Shown here in pieces: positions 48,073 through 58,818 of a DNA stretch of 64,000 bases (positions are counted from its first letter, which is position 1; each line of letters opens with the position of its first letter). Origin of the DNA: an uncultured Rhodospirillaceae bacterium (GTDB taxonomy: Bacteria; Pseudomonadota; Alphaproteobacteria; Rhodospirillales; Rhodospirillaceae); contig CALSLN010000009.1 of assembly GCA_943787205.1 (NCBI GenBank), forward strand, positions 1-64,000, given 5' to 3'. The position numbers and the translations under genes were made by a program. The notes below the pieces were generated by a model that had not been told where the DNA came from, made no database searches, and saw nothing but the letters and a program-made list of their open reading frames with translations.

Positions 48073-49073
48073 TGGCACCCGTGGCGCCCTCCCCCTCCGC
48101 CCCGATTACAGACCCAGATCATATTCCCGTCCTCCTCTCCCAAGTCATCGAGGGCTTAAACCCCAAAGATGGCGGACTCTACGTTGACGGAACTTTTGGT
48201 GCCGGTGGTTACACGATGGCCCTGCTGCAATCTGCGGATTGCGAAGTATGGGCGATTGATCGTGACCCTGAGGCCTTAAAACGCGGTCAAGCTCTAGCGG
48301 ATTCTTTCCCTGGTCGACTTCACTTTTTGCAAGGCCGCTTCGGCAACTTGGCCGAACTGCTTATCGACAACGGCGTAACAGCCGTTGATGGCATTGCTCT
48401 CGACCTCGGCATTAGTTCGATGCAGATCGACGACCGCAGCCGTGGGTTCTCTTTCTTACGCGACGGTCCATTGGACATGCGCATGGAACAATCTGGAATG
48501 AGCGCCGCAGATGCTGTGAACTCACTGCCTGAATCCGAACTTGCAGACATTATATATAAGTATGGCGAAGAACGGTTTTCCCGCCGCGTTGCGCGGGCGA
48601 TCGTTGAGGCACGCAAATCCCGCCCCTTCTCAAGAACAATACACCTTGCAGATACAATCAGAGCTGAGGTCCGACGGTCTCAAGATGGGATCGACCCAGC
48701 AACGCGAACGTTTCAAGCTCTTAGAATCTATGTAAACGATGAACTCGGTGAACTCGAACGCGGATTAGGCGGTGCCGAGCGATTGCTGAACGAGAATGGC
48801 CGTATGGCCGTTGTCAGTTTCCACTCTCTGGAAGATCGAATTGTAAAAACCTTCATTCGAGATCGCAGTGGCAGATCGCCAAATCCATCACGTCACCTAC
48901 CCGCACCGAAAAACAATAGTGGCTCAGCACCGTTTAGCCTCGTGAACAGCCGCGCCATCACGCCCGGTAAGCGTGAAGTGCGCGACAATCCGCGGTCCCG
49001 TTCAGCAAGACTGCGCATCGCTGAACGGACAAGCGCGCCCTACCTCTCTTCAATTCAGGGAGGGATCACATGA
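48072..49073 (+). CDS. rsmH: 16S rRNA (cytosine-N4)-methyltransferase RsmH
   Basis: SAM-dependent methyltransferase for position C1402 of 16S rRNA. It has 333 residues. HIPVLLSQVIEGLNPKDGG and YVDGTFGAGGYTMALLQ form the SAM site, LDLGISSMQIDDRSRGFSF and GPLDMRME follow, and AVVSFHSLEDRIVKTFIRD is the C-terminal signature. The ATG overlaps the mraZ stop, and its own TGA overlaps the ftsL ATG (ATGA), so translation is coupled on both sides. Confidence 0.96.
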   Translation: MAPVAPSPSAPITDPDHIPVLLSQVIEGLNPKDGGLYVDGTFGAGGYTMALLQSADCEVWAIDRDPEALKRGQALADSFPGRLHFLQGRFGNLAELLIDNGVTAVDGIALDLGISSMQIDDRSRGFSFLRDGPLDMRMEQSGMSAADAVNSLPESELADIIYKYGEERFSRRVARAIVEARKSRPFSRTIHLADTIRAEVRRSQDGIDPATRTFQALRIYVNDELGELERGLGGAERLLNENGRMAVVSFHSLEDRIVKTFIRDRSGRSPNPSRHLPAPKNNSGSAPFSLVNSRAITPGKREVRDNPRSRSARLRIAERTSAPYLSSIQGGIT

Positions 49074-49393
49074 GACTGATGGATTTAATGTGGTTCGGGC
49101 TCGTCCTTGGTGTCGCGACCGCCCTATTTGTCCTTAAATATGAAGTGCAAAGCCTTGAAGACACGTTGGCTCAACGTAATTCGGACATTGATAAGCACGC
49201 CCGTGCAATAAAAGTTCTCGAAGCAGAGTGGACGTTTCTAAGCGATCCCGCGCGACTACGCCGTCTTGGCCTAGAGCACCTGGAGCTGGCACCGGTCGAA
49301 CCTGCCCGGATTATTTCAATCGATGCTATTCCTTTTCCAACACCCGCAGCCCAACCAACGGCAGCGGTCCCTTCGAATACGGGGGTCCGCTAA
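49070..49393 (+). CDS. ftsL: Cell division protein FtsL
   Basis: A short bitopic divisome protein of 107 residues: one membrane helix (about residues 7-22, WFGLVLGVATALFVL), then a periplasmic coiled coil (QSLEDTLAQRNSDIDKHARA) and the family segment LEAEWTFLSDPARLRRL near residue 50. It joins FtsQ, FtsB and the FtsW-FtsI synthase at the septum. The ATG overlaps the rsmH stop, and its TAA overlaps the ftsI ATG (TAATG). Confidence 0.92.
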   Translation: MRLMDLMWFGLVLGVATALFVLKYEVQSLEDTLAQRNSDIDKHARAIKVLEAEWTFLSDPARLRRLGLEHLELAPVEPARIISIDAIPFPTPAAQPTAAVPSNTGVR

Positions 49394-51195
49394 TGGCCGT
49401 GTGGAAGAAAGGGCCGCGTAAAATAGATTTCGTCTACCCCGGCGAAGACATTCAATCTGCGCCAAAAGCGCGAGTCACGCTGGTTGGGGAGACGCAGCGC
49501 GCCGTTGAAACCGGCAGAGCGCGCCTCATGGTAACAGCGGGAATATTCACTTTCGCGTTCTTGTCAATTTCAGTTCGTCTTGTGGACCTAATGGTTTTGA
49601 ACGGGGCCCTCGATACGGGAACAAGGTATGGCTCCAATACAAATCAGACGGTCGAGAGTTTTCGTGCGGATATTGTTGATCGGAATGGTCGAACTGTTGC
49701 GACCACACTGCCAACCGTAAACCTGTATGCGGAAGCGACGGAGATCATCGACGCTGACCTCGCGGCAAACGCTCTGATCACAGTATTACCCGACCTTGAT
49801 TTCGAAGATGTAAAGCGCCGGTTAGAGTCTAAGCAGAAATTTGTATATCTCCGTCGTCACCTAACGCCAGGTGAACAGGTCGCGGTTAACACCCTCGGTA
49901 TTCCGGGTTTATATTTTCAGGACTCTGAGCGGCGGATTTATCCGTACGGCTCTTTATTCTCGCATGTCGTCGGCGCAACCGACCCAGATAATCGCGGCAA
50001 AACCGGTCTCGAGCTATCGTTTGATGGCACGTTGTCACGAAGGTCCGAATCCCTTGAGCTTGCACTCGATAGCGGTGTTCAAAACGCTGTGCGAGACTCT
50101 CTCGCTGCAGCCATGAAGCAGTTTAGCGCCGTTGGCGCAGCAGGCGTTGTAATGGACGCGACGACGGGAGAAGTGGTCTCCCTCGTCTCATTGCCGGACT
50201 TCGATCCACGGGATAACGGGCGGGCTGACGCAGACAAGCAATTCAACCGAGCGACACTTGGTCTCTACGAAATGGGCTCAACGTTTAAACTGTTCACGGC
50301 AGCAATGGCGCTTGAAATGGGTGTCATTGGCATGGACAGCGTTTATGACGCCCGAACGCCATTAACGGTCGCGAGATACACGATCGATGATTACCACGCT
50401 GAAAAACGCTGGCTCACAGTTCCAGAAATATTGATCCATTCTTCTAATATTGGAGCGGCGAAAATTGCGCTCGACGCTGGGACGGCGGCGCAGCAAAGTT
50501 TCTTGGAGCAACTCGGGCTTTTGTCACCCGTCGACCTTGAGCTTCCAGAAGTTGGAAGCCCCATGTACCCCGACATTTGGCGCGAAATTAACACCGTCAC
50601 GATCTCTTACGGTCATGGCATTGCTGTGACACCGGTTCACGTTGCTTCGGCTGTAAGCGCGATGGTGAACGGTGGAACTCTCAACCGCCCAACACTAATC
50701 AAAAGAGACCGCGTCCCAGACGAAGACAGTCGGCGCGTCATCTCAGAAGCGACCTCCAAGCAAGTTCGGTCTTTGATGCGCCTCGTTGTCACTGAGGGCT
50801 CCGGCAAAAATGCTGAAGTCTCAGGTTACGTGGTGGGCGGCAAGACAGGGTCAGCCGAGAAGCTAGCCCGCGCCGGTGGCTATAACGAAAACAGTCTCCG
50901 TACGTCTTTTGTTGCTGCTTTTCCAATGCAGGCCCCGCGTTACGTCGTGCTGGTCCTACTCGACGAACCCCAAGGGATCAAAGAGACATTCAATTACGCG
51001 ACTGCAGGTTGGAATGCCGCGCCCACAGTTGGCCGCATTATCGCCGAAATCGCGCCCATGTTGGGGGTGTATCCAACTACAGAACAACCGATGGCTCCCG
51101 AAATAGGGAACCTCGTCGAAGCAAGCGCACGTATTTCTGAAATGGCCCTAGCCCCAGCCGGTACCGGCTTTGGGGGTAATCGTGTGGCTGAGTGA
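49393..51195 (+). CDS. ftsI: Peptidoglycan transpeptidase FtsI (PBP3)
   Basis: Class B penicillin-binding protein that cross-links septal peptidoglycan. From ATG 49393 it has 600 residues. One membrane helix (about residues 45-65) is followed by the dimerisation/pedestal domain, with DIVDRNGRTVATTLPTVNLYA. The active-site motifs are MGSTFKLF (SxxK), HSSNIGAAK (SxN) and GGKTGSAEK (KTG). The frame is open 55 codons upstream, inside ftsL in another frame, so the overlapping ATG is the natural start. The end overlaps murE. Confidence 0.96.
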   Translation: MAVWKKGPRKIDFVYPGEDIQSAPKARVTLVGETQRAVETGRARLMVTAGIFTFAFLSISVRLVDLMVLNGALDTGTRYGSNTNQTVESFRADIVDRNGRTVATTLPTVNLYAEATEIIDADLAANALITVLPDLDFEDVKRRLESKQKFVYLRRHLTPGEQVAVNTLGIPGLYFQDSERRIYPYGSLFSHVVGATDPDNRGKTGLELSFDGTLSRRSESLELALDSGVQNAVRDSLAAAMKQFSAVGAAGVVMDATTGEVVSLVSLPDFDPRDNGRADADKQFNRATLGLYEMGSTFKLFTAAMALEMGVIGMDSVYDARTPLTVARYTIDDYHAEKRWLTVPEILIHSSNIGAAKIALDAGTAAQQSFLEQLGLLSPVDLELPEVGSPMYPDIWREINTVTISYGHGIAVTPVHVASAVSAMVNGGTLNRPTLIKRDRVPDEDSRRVISEATSKQVRSLMRLVVTEGSGKNAEVSGYVVGGKTGSAEKLARAGGYNENSLRTSFVAAFPMQAPRYVVLVLLDEPQGIKETFNYATAGWNAAPTVGRIIAEIAPMLGVYPTTEQPMAPEIGNLVEASARISEMALAPAGTGFGGNRVAE

Positions 51196-52642
51196 GTTAT
51201 TGGAGGACAGCGGTACAGACATGTTACGCCTAACCGACCTTAATATTACCGGATTAACCGCGGACTCCCAGTCTGTGGAGCCGGGCTTTTTGTTCGCGGC
51301 ATTGCCGGGAACAAAAGTCGATGGTCGAGCGTATATTGCCGAAGCCGTTGAGCGCGGAGCACGCGCTATACTCGCACCTGATGGCACAGCGATTGAGTCA
51401 GAAGACGTGCAACTCATCACCAATGCCAACCCCCGGCGTCTTTTTGCGCAGTTAGCCGCTAAGTACTTTGTCGCGCAGCCAGAAACTGCCGTCGCGATTA
51501 CCGGGACAAATGGGAAGACCTCCGTTGCACAGTTTGTCAGACAGATCTGGCAGCATGCTGGGCATGAAGCCGCTGCGTTAGGAACGCTTGGCGTGGTCTC
51601 TGGTGCCGGATCGGAGTCAGGCAGCTTAACAACACCTGACCCCGTCACACTGCATAAGCTTCTCGCTGGTTTAGTAGAGCGTGGCGTCGACCATCTCGCG
51701 CTTGAAGCGTCGAGCCATGGTCTTGATCAGTATCGCCTTGATGGCGTCAAGATTAGCGCTGCCGCGTTCACGAATTTGAGTCGCGATCACCTCGATTACC
51801 ACGGAACGATGGGGGCATACCTCACCGCCAAAATCAGATTGTTCTCTGAGGTCCTTATTCCAGGCGGCGTCGCGGTCCTAAATGCCGATGAAGCCGAATG
51901 TGCTGATATAAAAGATGCTTGTGCGACGCAGGGTCATTCGATCATTACGTATGGTCGCGCCGGTGACGCAATTCGTTTGGTCGAAACAACACCCGTCGCG
52001 CATGGTCAAAGGCTCGACCTTTTACTTCACGGAAAATCCGAACAGATCATTCTGCCATTGGCTGGCTATTTTCAGACCATGAACGCATTGTGCGCCGCTT
52101 GCCTTGCATTGGCGACCGGAGTGACACCTACAAAAGTCTTAGAAGCGCTCTCACAACTCGAGGGGGTTCCTGGCCGCCTTGAATTAGCTGGCTCCAGAGA
52201 AAACGGAGCGTCCGTATTTGTCGATTACGCCCATACGCCAGCAGCCCTCACGACGGCGCTCCATGCGCTTCGTCCCCACACCAGCGGCAAGCTCTCTGTT
52301 GTATTTGGTGCTGGCGGGGATCGCGATTCAGGCAAGCGCCCATTGATGGGTGAAGCGGCTTCTGCCTCTGCCGATATCGTCTACGTGACAGACGACAACC
52401 CCAGGTCAGAAGACGCGTCTCAAATTAGAATCGACGTATTGGCCGGGTGCAGTAATGCAATCGAGGTTGCAGATCGTGCCACCGCAATCGAAACCGCAAT
52501 ATCCAATTTAGACGATGGTGATGTCTTGCTAATCGCAGGCAAAGGCCACGAGACTGGTCAAATTATCGGCGACACAGTTCTGCCCTTCGACGACCGCGAA
52601 GTTTCTCGATCTGCCCTTAAGACAATGGGAGGCGGATCATGA
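51182..52642 (+). CDS. murE: UDP-MurNAc-tripeptide ligase MurE (meso-DAP adding)
   Basis: Adds meso-diaminopimelate to UDP-MurNAc-L-Ala-D-Glu. The start is taken at GTG 51182 (VWLSELLEDSG), 14 bases inside ftsI with GGGGGT upstream; ATG 51221 and TTG 51170 are alternatives. ITGLTADSQSVEPGFLFAAL opens the N-terminal domain, ITGTNGKTSVAQFV is the ATP site, NLSRDHLDYHGTM supplies the carbamylated-Lys region, and VTDDNPRSEDA is the DNPR motif that selects meso-DAP over Lys. Confidence 0.95.
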   Translation: MWLSELLEDSGTDMLRLTDLNITGLTADSQSVEPGFLFAALPGTKVDGRAYIAEAVERGARAILAPDGTAIESEDVQLITNANPRRLFAQLAAKYFVAQPETAVAITGTNGKTSVAQFVRQIWQHAGHEAAALGTLGVVSGAGSESGSLTTPDPVTLHKLLAGLVERGVDHLALEASSHGLDQYRLDGVKISAAAFTNLSRDHLDYHGTMGAYLTAKIRLFSEVLIPGGVAVLNADEAECADIKDACATQGHSIITYGRAGDAIRLVETTPVAHGQRLDLLLHGKSEQIILPLAGYFQTMNALCAACLALATGVTPTKVLEALSQLEGVPGRLELAGSRENGASVFVDYAHTPAALTTALHALRPHTSGKLSVVFGAGGDRDSGKRPLMGEAASASADIVYVTDDNPRSEDASQIRIDVLAGCSNAIEVADRATAIETAISNLDDGDVLLIAGKGHETGQIIGDTVLPFDDREVSRSALKTMGGGS

Positions 52643-54063
52643 CAGCATTATGGACAAGTTTAGACGTCGCAGCAGCGACAGAAGGAACAACATCCGGTGA
52701 TTGGGATGCGGATGGCATTTCCATTGATAGTCGTTCGGTCTCTATCGGGGATCTTTTTGTCGCGGTGGAAGGGCCAAACTTTGATGGCCATGACTTTGTT
52801 GTCGAAGCGCTAGAACGCGGCGCCTCTGCTGCTGTCGTGACCCGTATACCGGCAGATGGCAAACAAACCGTTAACGAAGACCGGCTCGTGATCGTGAAAG
52901 ATACAACGGTTGCATTGCAATCGCTCGCACGCGCTGCGCGGACTCGGATGTCCGGACGCGTCGCTGCGATAACGGGAAGCGTTGGCAAGACAACCACAAA
53001 AGAAGCCTTAACCTTAGCGATGAGTCGACAAGGTTTGGCCCATGCGACGTCAGGCAACCTCAACAATCATTGGGGCGTGCCGCTGAGTCTTACTCGCATG
53101 CCGGCCGCAACCGAATACGCAATTCTAGAGCTTGGCATGAACCACGCCGGTGAGATTGACCCACTCTCTCGTATGGTGCGACCGCATGTGGCCGTAGTTA
53201 CGACAGTCGAAGCCGTTCACCTTGAGTTCTTTGGGGCTGTATCAGAAATCGCCGATGCGAAAGCCGAGATCTTCCTTGGCCTAGAGCCCGGTGGCATCGC
53301 CATTATTCCGGCGGACAACCCACATTATGACCTCCTCGCGTTGGCCGCCAAAAACGCTGGTGCAGCCTCAATCGTATCGTTCGGTACCGACAACGGTGCA
53401 GCTTATCGCCTAATTGCCTGGGCCGTTAGCGAAGCTGGAACACGCATTGCCGCTGATGTGAACGGCAAACGATTGGTCTACGACATTGGAATGACGGGCA
53501 AACACATGGCTTTGAATAGCCTTGCCGTGCTTGCAGCAGTAGATGCCTTGGGCGGCGACATTGAACAAGCAGCCGGTGACCTTAATGACATGACGCCGCC
53601 AACGGGGCGCGGAGCCAGGTCAACGATCCCCCTACCCCATGGCACGTTCAGTCTTATCGACGAAAGTTATAACGCAAGTCCAGCCTCTATTGCCGCACTC
53701 GCTGAAGCACTTAACGCAACACGAAAGAAAGGCCGGGTCATTCTTGCCTTAGGCGACATGCTCGAACTTGGGGGTGGGTCGGATGCACTTCATGCAGACC
53801 TAGCCACACCAATTGCCTGCGATGGCATTGACTGCGTTTTCACGGCCGGGTCGGGCATGCGCCACCTGCACGATGCATTACCAGCATCACAGGCGACAGG
53901 TCACGCTGCCAGTTCTGAAGAGTTGGTGTCACTCATTACTCAATTTATCGAACCTGGCGACGTCGTCGCCGTGAAGGGGTCATTCGGTAGTCGCATGTCT
54001 GTCGTCGTCGATGCACTCAAGAATTTGGGTCAACAGACACAAACAGCAGTCAACGGCGGCTGA
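52639..54063 (+). CDS. murF: UDP-MurNAc-pentapeptide synthetase MurF
   Basis: Adds D-Ala-D-Ala to complete the UDP-MurNAc pentapeptide; its substrate dipeptide is made by Ddl, encoded further along the cluster. It has 474 residues. [19 protein letters not shown] is the N-terminal domain, [18 protein letters not shown] is the ATP site, [14 protein letters not shown] and [14 protein letters not shown] follow, and [16 protein letters not shown] is the C-terminal signature. Its ATG overlaps the murE stop (ATGA). Confidence 0.96.
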   Translation: MTALWTSLDVAAATEGTTSGDWDADGISIDSRSVSIGDLFVAVEGPNFDGHDFVVEALERGASAAVVTRIPADGKQTVNEDRLVIVKDTTVALQSLARAARTRMSGRVAAITGSVGKTTTKEALTLAMSRQGLAHATSGNLNNHWGVPLSLTRMPAATEYAILELGMNHAGEIDPLSRMVRPHVAVVTTVEAVHLEFFGAVSEIADAKAEIFLGLEPGGIAIIPADNPHYDLLALAAKNAGAASIVSFGTDNGAAYRLIAWAVSEAGTRIAADVNGKRLVYDIGMTGKHMALNSLAVLAAVDALGGDIEQAAGDLNDMTPPTGRGARSTIPLPHGTFSLIDESYNASPASIAALAEALNATRKKGRVILALGDMLELGGGSDALHADLATPIACDGIDCVFTAGSGMRHLHDALPASQATGHAASSEELVSLITQFIEPGDVVAVKGSFGSRMSVVVDALKNLGQQTQTAVNGG

Positions 54064-54079
54064 GGGGAAACGAATACAG

Positions 54080-55165
54080 ATGCTTTACTGGCTTTCAAAT
54101 TTCTCAGGCGACTTTGCGCTTCTCAATCTATTCCGGTACCTCACGTTCCGGACAGGTGGCGCGGTTGTCACTGCTATGATCATTGCGTTTGTCTTTGGGC
54201 CGGTCATCATCCGTTGGCTCAAAAGCCGACAGGTTAACGGTCAGCCGATCCGAGAAGACGGCCCACAAAGTCACCTTCTAACGAAACAAGGCACGCCCAC
54301 CATGGGCGGCGTGATGATGCTTCTGGCGATTGCCGTCTCCACCTTGCTCTGGGCTGACCTTTCTAATCACTACGTTTGGGCCGTGCTCGCCGTCACTATG
54401 GGCTTTGGTGCCATTGGCTTTGCCGACGACTACTTAAAGGTCACAAAAAAACATTCTGGCGGGCTTCCTGGTCGTGTGAAATTAGCCTTAGAAGCCACCA
54501 TCGCTGTTGTCGTGGCCATTTGGATCGTTAGCGTAACGACGGACATCAACCCAACCGGTTTAGCTCTCCCCTTCTTTAAAGGCCTACTTCTTGATCTGGG
54601 CTGGTTCTACATTCCATTTGCCGCCTTCATCATGGTTGGCGCATCCAACTCGGTTAATCTCACAGACGGTTTAGATGGCTTAGCAATCGTTCCAGTGATG
54701 ATTTGCGCCGGCGTCTTCCTGGTTATTTCCTACTTAATCGGAAACATCGTCTTCGCAGACTACCTGCAGGTTCACTTCGTTCGAGGAACAGGCGAACTCG
54801 CTGTGTTCTGTGGCACGATTATTGGCGCTGGCCTAGGCTTTCTCTGGTTCAATGCACCACCTGCGATGGTCTTCATGGGTGACACTGGCTCACTTGCCAT
54901 GGGTGGCGCACTTGGCGCGGTATCTGTCGTCACCAAGCACGAAATTGTATTGGGCATTACGGGCGGCCTATTTGTTCTGGAAACAGTGTCCGTCATTGTT
55001 CAAGTCGTATCCTTTAAGCTCACGGGTCGCCGCGTGTTCCGCATGGCACCCCTACACCACCACTTTGAACAAAAGGGCTGGGCCGAGCCAACCATCGTCA
55101 TTCGTTTTTGGATCATCGCCTGCATTCTCGCGATTGTCGGCCTAAGCACATTGAAGCTGAGGTGA
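54080..55165 (+). CDS. mraY: Phospho-MurNAc-pentapeptide transferase MraY
   Basis: Integral membrane enzyme that makes lipid I by moving phospho-MurNAc-pentapeptide onto undecaprenyl phosphate. From ATG 54080 it has 361 residues, with GAGGGGAAA upstream. About ten helices are visible. [19 protein letters not shown] contains the catalytic Asp pair, [16 protein letters not shown] the third Asp, and [15 protein letters not shown] the HHH motif. The frame is open 23 codons upstream inside murF, which is not expected for the family. Confidence 0.97.
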   Translation: MLYWLSNFSGDFALLNLFRYLTFRTGGAVVTAMIIAFVFGPVIIRWLKSRQVNGQPIREDGPQSHLLTKQGTPTMGGVMMLLAIAVSTLLWADLSNHYVWAVLAVTMGFGAIGFADDYLKVTKKHSGGLPGRVKLALEATIAVVVAIWIVSVTTDINPTGLALPFFKGLLLDLGWFYIPFAAFIMVGASNSVNLTDGLDGLAIVPVMICAGVFLVISYLIGNIVFADYLQVHFVRGTGELAVFCGTIIGAGLGFLWFNAPPAMVFMGDTGSLAMGGALGAVSVVTKHEIVLGITGGLFVLETVSVIVQVVSFKLTGRRVFRMAPLHHHFEQKGWAEPTIVIRFWIIACILAIVGLSTLKLR

Positions 55166-55172
55166 TGAACGC

Positions 55173-56561
55173 ATGATCCCCCTTCTCTCCCACCGCGATG
55201 ACACCATTTTGGTTGTCGGGCTTGGCAAGTCCGGGCTGTCCGCAGCCCGTGCGCTCACCCAAGCGGGCGCTACCGTCATGGTGTGGGATGACCAGGCTGA
55301 TCAGCGCGAGAAGGCTCAAGCGAACGGCCTGACACTCTTCGATTTTGAATCTGGCGACATGACGGCGCTAGATGACGTTATTTGGAGCCCAGGCGTACCG
55401 CATACACACCCGACGCGTCATCCGTTGGCGGAAAAGGCTCGTAGCGCAAACCTCAACTTAAGATGCGATGTCGATTTGCTAGCGGCTTCTCAAACCGACG
55501 CCACATACATTGGCATCACAGGCACCAACGGTAAATCGACAACGACAGCATTAACAGCACACGTCCTGAAGTCTGCCGGAAAACGTATCGAAGTTGGCGG
55601 CAACCTTGGATACACAGCCCTTGACCTTGAACCACTCGATGCCAGCGGGATTTACGTTCTCGAACTGTCCTCGTATCAAACAGAGCTAACGCCGTCACTC
55701 GCGTGCTCAACGGCCGTCCTTATCAACGTAACTCCAGATCATCTCGATCGTCACGGCGGGTTAGACGGTTACATCGACGCGAAGGCCCAGCTGTTCGCCA
55801 ACCAAGAGAATGGCGCAACCGCCATTGTCGGACAGGATGATGACCCGAGCCGCGGTATCGCCAACCAACTTTCCATCGGTGGGCAGCACACCGTCATCGG
55901 AATTTCTGCCGAAGTGGCCATGATTGAAGGCGTCTCTGTCCAGAACGGTATTCTGACGGATGCCCTGTCTACTGAACTCGGTACAATTGATTTACGGGCG
56001 TTCAAAACGCTTCCTGGCAAACATAACTGGCAGAACGCAGCTGCGGCGTGTGCCATTGCTCGCACCCATGGTGTTTCGCTCGAAGAGATTTCAGAGGCCT
56101 TCGCCACATTCCCCGGCCTGAGTCACAGACAAGAAGTCGTCGGAACGGTAAATGGCGTCACCTTTGTTAACGATAGCAAAGCCACGAACGCGAACGCATC
56201 AGAGAAAGCCTTGAGCTGTTACGACGCCATATACTGGATTGCGGGCGGCGTTGCTAAAGCTGGCGGAATTACCGATCTGGGCCCGTTATTCGGGCGCATA
56301 AAGCACGCGTTCTTGATCGGTGAATCAGCGCCAACCTTTGCTGAAGAACTCGCCCGATCCGGTGTCGCGACTTCGACCCATCAAACATTAGAGGACGCAA
56401 CAGCAAACGCTGGACGCCTCGCCCTCTTGAGCGGCGATCATGACGCAACGGTCCTTCTGTCCCCAGCTTGCGCATCGTTCGACATGTTTAAGAATTTTGA
56501 GGAGCGCGGAGACGCGTTCCGGAACACGGTAACGGAAACATGGCCGGAGGTCGCAGCATGA
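55173..56561 (+). CDS. murD: UDP-MurNAc-L-alanine--D-glutamate ligase MurD
   Basis: Adds D-glutamate in the cytoplasmic phase of wall synthesis. It has 462 residues. VVGLGKSGLSAARALTQAGA is the N-terminal Rossmann site, GITGTNGKSTTTALTAHVL is the ATP loop, LELSSYQTELT and NVTPDHLDRHGG are family marks, and VTFVNDSKATNANASEKAL is the C-terminal domain signature. Seven bases separate it from mraY, and its TGA overlaps the ftsW ATG. Confidence 0.96.
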   Translation: MIPLLSHRDDTILVVGLGKSGLSAARALTQAGATVMVWDDQADQREKAQANGLTLFDFESGDMTALDDVIWSPGVPHTHPTRHPLAEKARSANLNLRCDVDLLAASQTDATYIGITGTNGKSTTTALTAHVLKSAGKRIEVGGNLGYTALDLEPLDASGIYVLELSSYQTELTPSLACSTAVLINVTPDHLDRHGGLDGYIDAKAQLFANQENGATAIVGQDDDPSRGIANQLSIGGQHTVIGISAEVAMIEGVSVQNGILTDALSTELGTIDLRAFKTLPGKHNWQNAAAACAIARTHGVSLEEISEAFATFPGLSHRQEVVGTVNGVTFVNDSKATNANASEKALSCYDAIYWIAGGVAKAGGITDLGPLFGRIKHAFLIGESAPTFAEELARSGVATSTHQTLEDATANAGRLALLSGDHDATVLLSPACASFDMFKNFEERGDAFRNTVTETWPEVAA

Positions 56562-57688
56562 GCACAGCCTTTACCCGTGCAGATACAAGTGTTGTTGGTC
56601 GCTGGTGGTGGACAGTGGATCGCTGGCTGTTATTCGCCGCTGGCACCCTCATCGTTATCGGAATGATCCTGACTCTCGCGGCAGGGCCGCCCGCTGCCGG
56701 GCGTATTGGCGCTGACACGTACCATTTCGTGCGCAAGCAATCCGTATTCTTGCCCGTCGCAATTGCAGTGATGTTGGCTATTTCTTTGATGCCGGCTTTG
56801 TGGATCCGCCGCTTTTCTGCCGTTGGCCTCTTTGTCGCCTTCATGATGATGCTCGGCACCCTCGCCTTTGGGGCAGAGATCAACGGCGCAACGCGTTGGC
56901 TTCGCCTCGGCGGACTTTCGATACAACCATCAGAATTCATCAAACCGTTCCTGGTTGTCGTTTCTGCTTGGATGTTTGCGTTAAACCGAACCAAAGAAGG
57001 CGTGCCGGGCAATATGATTGCTCTGGGCTGCCTTATGATGGTCTGCGCCGCGTTGTTGTCACAGCCAGACGTTGGCATGACCATGGTCGTCGTATCCGTC
57101 TGGTGTGCCCAGTTCTTTATGGCTGGCCTTCCCATCTTCTGGGTCGTCTTGATCGCATTTGCAGGCCTAGGCGCACTCGTCACCGCATACTTTATGCTCC
57201 CTCACGTGGCGAGCCGTGTGGATCGCTTCCTAGACCCGAGTTCTGGCGACACCTACCAGGTCACCCAAGCCATACGGGCGTTCCAAAACGGTGGCATGTT
57301 TGGCCGGGGTCCTGGTGAGGGCCGCGTTAAAGAGACACTCCCAGATGCCCACACGGATTTCATTTTCGCAGTCGCGGGTGAAGAGTTTGGCGTCCTGCTC
57401 TGCCTTTTTGTTGTCGCTCTCTTTGGCTTCCTCGTACTCCGCGCAATGATCAAAGTCCTGCGCGAAGACAACCTCTTCATTCTGCTCGCTGTTGGCGGGC
57501 TATCTGTCCAATTCGGTCTTCAAGCCATCATCAACATGGCCTCTAGCCTGCACATGATGCCGACCAAAGGCATGACACTTCCATTCATTTCATACGGTGG
57601 CTCTTCCATGCTCGCCCTTGCTATAGGCATGGGTATGATTCTGGGATTGACCCGCCGCCGTCGCGACACGGAGGGCCTAAACGCATGA
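56558..57688 (+). CDS. ftsW: Septal peptidoglycan glycosyltransferase FtsW
   Basis: SEDS-family polymerase that works with FtsI to build septal peptidoglycan. From ATG 56558 it has 376 residues and about ten membrane helices. NGATRWLRLGGLSIQPSEF carries the conserved periplasmic loop start, LLSQPDVGMTMV contains the catalytic Asp region, QVTQAIRAFQNGGMFGRG and LPDAHTDFIFAVAGEEFG follow, and PFISYGGSSMLA closes the protein. The ATG overlaps murD and the TGA overlaps murG (ATGA). Confidence 0.96.
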   Translation: MSTAFTRADTSVVGRWWWTVDRWLLFAAGTLIVIGMILTLAAGPPAAGRIGADTYHFVRKQSVFLPVAIAVMLAISLMPALWIRRFSAVGLFVAFMMMLGTLAFGAEINGATRWLRLGGLSIQPSEFIKPFLVVVSAWMFALNRTKEGVPGNMIALGCLMMVCAALLSQPDVGMTMVVVSVWCAQFFMAGLPIFWVVLIAFAGLGALVTAYFMLPHVASRVDRFLDPSSGDTYQVTQAIRAFQNGGMFGRGPGEGRVKETLPDAHTDFIFAVAGEEFGVLLCLFVVALFGFLVLRAMIKVLREDNLFILLAVGGLSVQFGLQAIINMASSLHMMPTKGMTLPFISYGGSSMLALAIGMGMILGLTRRRRDTEGLNA

Positions 57689-58818
57689 CAGGAACATCTC
57701 GTCCAATCGTTCTCGCCGCAGGTGGTACCGGCGGCCACATGTTCCCAGCAGAAGCCTTGGGTAAAGTTTTACGCAAACGTGGCCACGCCCTCGTCTGGGT
57801 CACGGATGAGCGCGGCGCGGCGCGCACAGGGTTTTTATCTGAGCTTGAAACGCACACGATCAGCGCCCGCGGCATTGCTGGGTTTGGCGCACTCGGTCGC
57901 CTGACCGGCGTCATCAGCTTGGGCGTCGGCGTGTTTCAAGCGAGACGCATTCTGCGTGATTTGAATCCGGCCGCGGTGATCGGTTTTGGTGGATACGCCG
58001 CCGCACCAACGATGATGGCCGCAACGCACCTTAAGTTGCCGACCGCAATACACGAGCAGAACGCCGTCATTGGCAAAGCGAACCGGCTTTTTGCAAAGCG
58101 GGTCGATCATGTCTGCACATCATTCGAACAAACCCGCCTCCTTCCGGAAGGTGTTTCTCCGGTTCTGACGGGAATGCCCGTACGGTCCGCTTTTGGTGCG
58201 GCCCGCGCCAAGCCTTATGTCGCTCCCAAGGATGATAACCCAATCAATCTTGTCGTTTTAGGCGGGAGCCAGGGCGCAGCGGCATTTAGTCATTTGATTC
58301 CATGCGCCCTCAAACGCTTGCCTGAGGCTTTGCGCAAACGAATTGCCGTAGATCAGCAATGTCGCAGTGAACTTGTTGACCAGACGCGCCACGCCTTTTC
58401 GAACTGTGGTGTACAAGCCCACCTCCAGCCGTTCTTCGAGGATGTGCCCGGACTGATTGGCGCAGCTCAGTTGTTAATCGCACGTTCCGGATCATCGACG
58501 GTAAGCGAAGTTTCGTACACGGGTCGTCCTGCGATTTACGTGCCTTACCCGTACGCCGCAGACGATCATCAAACTGATAACGCTCAAGCACTCGTGAAGA
58601 CCGGGGGCGGATGGTGTGGGCAACAAGATGCTTTGACGCCAGACTCTCTTGCAGTTCACCTAGAGCAACTCCTCACAGACCCAAAGGCACTGACGAAAGC
58701 GGCAGAGAAAGCCAAAGCCTTTGCCATACCAGACGCCGCAGATCGATTGGCCGACGTTGTCGAGGGTCTCGTCCACGGCAGAAACGGCCACACAGACCAA
58801 GCGCAGGGAGCCGCGTAA
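57685..58818 (+). CDS. murG: UDP-GlcNAc transferase MurG (lipid II synthesis)
   Basis: Peripheral membrane glycosyltransferase that adds GlcNAc to lipid I, giving lipid II. It has 377 residues. The N-terminal loop is [16 protein letters not shown], then [14 protein letters not shown] and [13 protein letters not shown]. In the C-terminal domain [12 protein letters not shown] and [20 protein letters not shown] bind the nucleotide sugar. The ATG overlaps ftsW, and its TAA overlaps the murC ATG (TAATG). Confidence 0.96.
   Translation: MTGTSRPIVLAAGGTGGHMFPAEALGKVLRKRGHALVWVTDERGAARTGFLSELETHTISARGIAGFGALGRLTGVISLGVGVFQARRILRDLNPAAVIGFGGYAAAPTMMAATHLKLPTAIHEQNAVIGKANRLFAKRVDHVCTSFEQTRLLPEGVSPVLTGMPVRSAFGAARAKPYVAPKDDNPINLVVLGGSQGAAAFSHLIPCALKRLPEALRKRIAVDQQCRSELVDQTRHAFSNCGVQAHLQPFFEDVPGLIGAAQLLIARSGSSTVSEVSYTGRPAIYVPYPYAADDHQTDNAQALVKTGGGWCGQQDALTPDSLAVHLEQLLTDPKALTKAAEKAKAFAIPDAADRLADVVEGLVHGRNGHTDQAQGAA

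Noticed and set aside
58611-58817. Extended MurC N-terminus from 58611
   Set aside because: This part lies inside murG in another frame and is Arg-rich nonsense; the TAATG overlap start fits the family.
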